Made by a program: the position numbers and the translations under genes. 64,000 nucleotides of DNA from Acidobacteriota bacterium (GTDB lineage: Bacteria > Acidobacteriota > Terriglobia > Acidiferrales > UBA7541): assembly GCA_003224085.1 (NCBI GenBank), contig QHYK01000048.1:1-64000 (forward strand), in the 5' to 3' direction. Positions 60,816 through 64,000 of the stretch are shown here, piece after piece. Each line of letters starts with the position of its first letter. The stretch's first letter is position 1. The notes under the pieces are model-generated. The model did no database searches and had not been told where the DNA came from. It was given only the letters and a program-made list of their open reading frames with translations.

Positions 60816-62513
60816 CTACTTTTTCGCCAGCGGCGGGGGCGGATACTCAGGCAATTTGTCCTTGCTGGTGTCCGCGCGCTTCACTTCCAATTCGTCGAAG
60901 AGCAGAGACGGGCCGATCACGGTTGTTGGAATGCCGCCCGGGCGGTTGCTCACCAGCGGATCGTTGCCTGCCGCGATGACGCCTGTACGCAGTGCGCGAG
61001 TGTCCAGCTCGTTGAACACGGCGCCGCGCACCAATTCTTCGTGGCCGTCGCCGGCGTAGACGCGATAGAGAAGGCGCGGAGTGTTTCCTGGCTGGCCGAG
61101 CGTTTCGACACGATAGCCGTAAGGCTTGCCCTGTTCTTGGACCATTTCGATGACTTTCTTTTTCAAGTCGTCAGGCGACTGCGCTTCGGAACTTTTCAAC
61201 AGCAGCACGCCAAGATTCGGGCCCGGCGCCATGCCAGCGGCGGCGCGACCATGGCCGTTCGAATCAGGGAAGTCGCGCAGGGGCTGGCGGCCAATGAGGT
61301 AATTCGTGAGCGTGCCGTTTTCGATGGTATTGACGGGTTGAGCTTTCACGCCCTCGCTATCGAACATGTAGCTGCCGATAAGGCTTTTGCCCTGGAAGTC
61401 TTTGAGCGTGGGGTCGTCCACGACGGAAAGAAAATTCGGCAGCACGCGCGCTTTGTAACTGGTGGCAAATGCTCCGGTCGTGCGGTTCGGACGGCCAAGG
61501 GCCGGCTTGTGACCGACGACATTTTGGCCGATGAGAGAGGCGACGATGTCGTCGGCGGCATCAGCGGAGAACAAGATGGGGCCGCGATACTCCTCTTCGA
61601 CAATGGGGGCCTGACGCAGCGCGACGATGGTATCGAGCATTTTCTTTGCGTCGGTCATCAGCAGATCGCGTGAGGGTAATTCTTCCATGCGCGCGACAAC
61701 ATATGCGGGGCTGCGGCTGAGACGCATGCCGTCGGCGGCTTGCGCGGAACCGTTCAACTGCACGGAATAGGTGGTTCTGCCGCAGCGCGTGACGGTGCCT
61801 TCAGAATTGATGAGGTAATCGTTGACGGCGGAAAAGCGCGCCGACGCGGTGACCGATTGCACGTCAGGATACTGGCGATACAAGCTGGTGACGTCCTCCA
61901 GGGTTTTCTTCCAGGAGGTTTCATCGAGCTTCAGCGAAACGGTAGGCTCTACGGCAATAAGCGGCGCAGACCTGGCGAAGTCGTCGATGGGATTCGCGTC
62001 GACGCTGAATCGTTTGAGTTCGGCCTGCTTTTCGGCGAGCGCCTGGCCGGCTTCCTTGTAGGCGCTGTCGGTGGCGAGCCAGATTTGGCGACGAAGCGCG
62101 ATGGAGTCGTTATCAAGCGGGAGGATCATGGACTCGCCTTCGCCGCGCCCGTAGAAGCTGTCTTGCTTGTAGTCGCCGATGCGAACGACGACGCGCAGGA
62201 CACGATAGTGCCCGTGTTGATTTTCGCGGAGGGCGCCAAAAGCGGCTTCGGCGGAATAGTCTTCGACGTCGCTGACACGATACTCGATGAAATAGGGCGG
62301 CTGGACCTGGTCCATCTTGAGTTGCGCTTTGGAACGGTCGAGTTCTGTGAGCAGAGCTTCGAGAAGACCGTCGCCTTTAACGGCGACGTGAGCGGCAGCC
62401 AGCGCGGGGTCGAGCGCGGGTTTCGAGTCACCGGAGGAGGCGCGGAGAGTATGCGTCATCGAAGTGAGGGAAAGAGCGAGCGCAAATGCCAAGTTGCGGT
62501 AAAGCAGTGTCAT
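60816..62513 (-). CDS. Exported TldD/PmbA-family protein, TldE-like
   Basis: This 565-aa protein has a signal peptide (about 5-25, SMTHTLRAS region) and a TldD/PmbA fold. The C-terminal half carries FLSVVDDPTLKDFQGKSLIGSYMFDSEG and LRDFPDSNGHGRAAAG, closely parallel to the upstream gene. The HExxxH metal motif of TldD is absent; the equivalent position reads IGQNVVGHKP, so this is the non-catalytic (TldE/PmbA-like) member. TldD/TldE heterodimers are proteases that open unfolded peptides. In E. coli they are cytosolic; here a signal is predicted. It overlaps the upstream gene by ATGA. Confidence 0.85.
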   Translation of the reverse strand: MTLLYRNLAFALALSLTSMTHTLRASSGDSKPALDPALAAAHVAVKGDGLLEALLTELDRSKAQLKMDQVQPPYFIEYRVSDVEDYSAEAAFGALRENQHGHYRVLRVVVRIGDYKQDSFYGRGEGESMILPLDNDSIALRRQIWLATDSAYKEAGQALAEKQAELKRFSVDANPIDDFARSAPLIAVEPTVSLKLDETSWKKTLEDVTSLYRQYPDVQSVTASARFSAVNDYLINSEGTVTRCGRTTYSVQLNGSAQAADGMRLSRSPAYVVARMEELPSRDLLMTDAKKMLDTIVALRQAPIVEEEYRGPILFSADAADDIVASLIGQNVVGHKPALGRPNRTTGAFATSYKARVLPNFLSVVDDPTLKDFQGKSLIGSYMFDSEGVKAQPVNTIENGTLTNYLIGRQPLRDFPDSNGHGRAAAGMAPGPNLGVLLLKSSEAQSPDDLKKKVIEMVQEQGKPYGYRVETLGQPGNTPRLLYRVYAGDGHEELVRGAVFNELDTRALRTGVIAAGNDPLVSNRPGGIPTTVIGPSLLFDELEVKRADTSKDKLPEYPPPPLAKK

Positions 62514-64000
62514 GGCTTCACCCCCGCGTTGGTTTCCGTGGCGGTCTTTGCAGGAGGTGCGCTGTCTTCAAAGCCGGGCGGAGGCAACAGCGGCGGACGC
62601 TCGTGCTGATGCGCGCGCTTTTGCACTTCCATTTCGGAAAAGAGCATGAAAGGCGCGACCGCGGCAACGGGAACCTGGCCACTTTCCGCGCCGCAGACGC
62701 CGTTGAAGACATGCTCCTGATCGCCGGTGGTGAGGATACGAGTTAAAGCGGCCAGCGGTGTGCCAACGATGTCCACTCCGCGCACTAATTCATCGGGACG
62801 GCCATCGGCGTAAACTTTGTAGACCATCACGGGCAGTACCTGAAACGCCTGCGGCAACTGGCGCGTGGTGATGGTGAAACCACCTTGTATGTCATCGAAA
62901 TACAAGCCGTAGGGTTTGCCTTGCTTTTTCACTTCGTCGATGAGTTTCTGGCGCATCTGGGCTTCGGGGACCGTTTGCGTCGAAGTGACGATTAAGTTTC
63001 CCTGGCGGCCGGTGGGCATGAGGCCGGGCTGATTGCGGCCGTGACCATTGGAAACGCTGAAGTCTTTGATGGGCATGCGCGACATCAGGAAATTCTTGAG
63101 CACGCCGTCTTTGATGACATCGACGTGCCGGGCGGGTGTGCCTTCATTGTCGTAACCATAGGAGCCTGCTAGCTTGACGCCAGCAATTTCGTGGATGGTC
63201 GGATCGTCAACGACGCTTAGGAATTTCGGAAGAACTTCCTGGCCGATTTTCTTGGTGAAAGTCTGTCCTTCTTCTTCATCGCGTTGGCGGTGGCCTTCGA
63301 GGCGGTGGCCGAGGACTTCGTGGAAGAAGACGGCGCTGGCGCGCCCGCTTAAAAGAGCCGGGCCGTCATAAGGTTCGGCGACGGGAGCCTTGCGAAGATC
63401 GCTGAGGTCTGCGGCCATTTTTTCGATTTTGCTAGTGAGTTCGGCTTCGGCCGGCAGACCCGTGGCGTTGGGGCCCTGGAAAGTTTCGACACGGAGAAGG
63501 TCCATGCCATCGTCGGCGCGTGTTTGCGCTTCCATTACGAGGCGCGCGGAAGAAGTGGGCGAAACAAGAGTCGTGCCTTCGTTTGTGACCATGCGCGAAT
63601 TGGAATTCGAGACCTGAAGCACGACGCTGGCGAAATACACTTCGGGATACTTGCGGAAAGCTGCGGAGAGTCGCTTGATTTCGCTTTCCCAGGAGGCGCG
63701 ATCGAAAGGCGCGGCGGTGGCTTCACCGATATGCGTTTCCGGTTTTTCCTTGGAGAAGTCGGGGGACTTGTCCTCTTCTTCCGCGCGAACGGCGGTGTTC
63801 GTGCGGACGTTCATGAGAGCAGGAACTGCGCGCTTGTACTCGCGGTCGGTGAGTTCCCACAAGACACGGGCGAGGGCTTCCCGGTCATTGCCGAGAGGAA
63901 GGGTTCCGGAGGTGACGCCGCTCGAGCGGCTCTGGCCATGCGTGTTATCGAGGTCGGGAGCGCCGACGCGCATGGTGACGTCCGCAAAGCGGCGAGCAGC
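62510..64000 (-). CDS. TldD-like metalloprotease, partial at right edge
   Basis: The reading frame is open to the window end, so the true start lies outside; the ORF-track ATG at 63973 (MRVGAPDLDNTHGQ) is internal, since the codons before it (AARRFADVT) fit the family. The HExxxH metal motif is intact (SAVFFHEVLGHRLEGHRQ). FLSVVDDPTIHEIAGVKLAGSYGYDNEG and DFSVSNGHGRNQPG repeat the neighbouring gene. The C-terminus ends in a Pro-rich tail (ERPPLLPPPGFEDSAPP). It would be the catalytic subunit; the stop overlaps the start of the TldE-like gene, so both should be made together. A signal peptide could not be checked. Confidence 0.88.
   Translation of the reverse strand, partial: AARRFADVTMRVGAPDLDNTHGQSRSSGVTSGTLPLGNDREALARVLWELTDREYKRAVPALMNVRTNTAVRAEEEDKSPDFSKEKPETHIGEATAAPFDRASWESEIKRLSAAFRKYPEVYFASVVLQVSNSNSRMVTNEGTTLVSPTSSARLVMEAQTRADDGMDLLRVETFQGPNATGLPAEAELTSKIEKMAADLSDLRKAPVAEPYDGPALLSGRASAVFFHEVLGHRLEGHRQRDEEEGQTFTKKIGQEVLPKFLSVVDDPTIHEIAGVKLAGSYGYDNEGTPARHVDVIKDGVLKNFLMSRMPIKDFSVSNGHGRNQPGLMPTGRQGNLIVTSTQTVPEAQMRQKLIDEVKKQGKPYGLYFDDIQGGFTITTRQLPQAFQVLPVMVYKVYADGRPDELVRGVDIVGTPLAALTRILTTGDQEHVFNGVCGAESGQVPVAAVAPFMLFSEMEVQKRAHQHERPPLLPPPGFEDSAPPAKTATETNAGVKP

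Noticed and set aside
1-64000. CRISPR arrays, tRNA, rRNA, tmRNA, integrases and phage genes
   Set aside because: None was recognised by eye. No regularly spaced repeats, no tRNA cloverleaf ends and no integrase motifs were found; a tool-based scan (for example tRNAscan or Infernal) could overturn this.

Overview
The window looks like chromosome from a Gram-negative (diderm) soil-type bacterium, most probably an Acidobacteriota. The support is gene content only: a lipid A/Kdo/heptose cluster (waaA, lpxK, waaF, hldA, hldC, waaC), BamD- and POTRA-type envelope proteins, a secretin lipoprotein with a C-terminal cohesin domain, a DUF4097 lipoprotein, a DUF5117-type zinc metalloprotease and an exported TldD/TldE-like pair. 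This combination is familiar from Acidobacteriota, but no 16S gene or other decisive marker lies in the window. Coding density is high, start codons are ATG, GTG and TTG, and many genes overlap by ATGA or GTGA. No tRNA, rRNA or CRISPR array was recognised.

Layout. 1-648: sparse left edge with two doubtful small minus-strand ORFs. 649-4631: outer-membrane porin-like protein and CstA peptide/pyruvate transporter. 4734-8339 (minus): a truncated acetamidase/formamidase remnant, two pseudopilins and a secretin-cohesin lipoprotein. 8496-19471: mostly plus-strand housekeeping genes (smpB, pepA, larC, metG, tatD, polyprenyl synthase, HDAC-like deacetylase) with argS on the minus strand. 19504-33136 (minus): thioredoxin-like TPR protein, DUF4097 lipoprotein, larE, POTRA protein, glmS, purS, adenosine-deaminase family, phospholipase C/P1-nuclease-like protein, amino-acid permease, pcrA/uvrD helicase and one unknown. 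33232-39794 (plus): tightly coupled LPS inner-core cluster ending in a small membrane methyltransferase. 39834-47872 (minus): valS, nadC, birA, coaX, an unknown gene and rlmD. 47862-48822: a wrecked IS200/IS605-type element in which a TnpA start is fused in frame to an internally deleted TnpB; its end overlaps the valS start. 48942-52326 (minus): receiver protein with a long disordered tail and BamD. 52904-64000: peroxiredoxin-like protein, degenerate GGDEF protein, membrane protein, two PilZ proteins, large exported metalloprotease, a decayed membrane-protein gene, PASTA protein and the TldD/TldE-like pair running off the right edge.

How the genes work together. The dominant theme is the cell envelope: LPS core synthesis, Bam-type assembly, secretin/pseudopilin machinery, UDP-GlcNAc precursor supply (glmS), and exported proteases. 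A second theme is cofactors and translation: larC/larE for the nickel-pincer cofactor, nadC, coaX, birA, and the Met, Arg and Val tRNA synthetases. A weaker third theme is c-di-GMP-type signalling (two PilZ proteins and a GGDEF-like protein without a proper catalytic motif).

Most of the window is ordinary core genome. The parts most worth a second look are the secretin-cohesin fusion with its pseudopilins, the exported TldD/TldE-like pair, and the chimeric TnpA-TnpB scar feeding into valS. All family assignments come from reading the translations; no database search was run.
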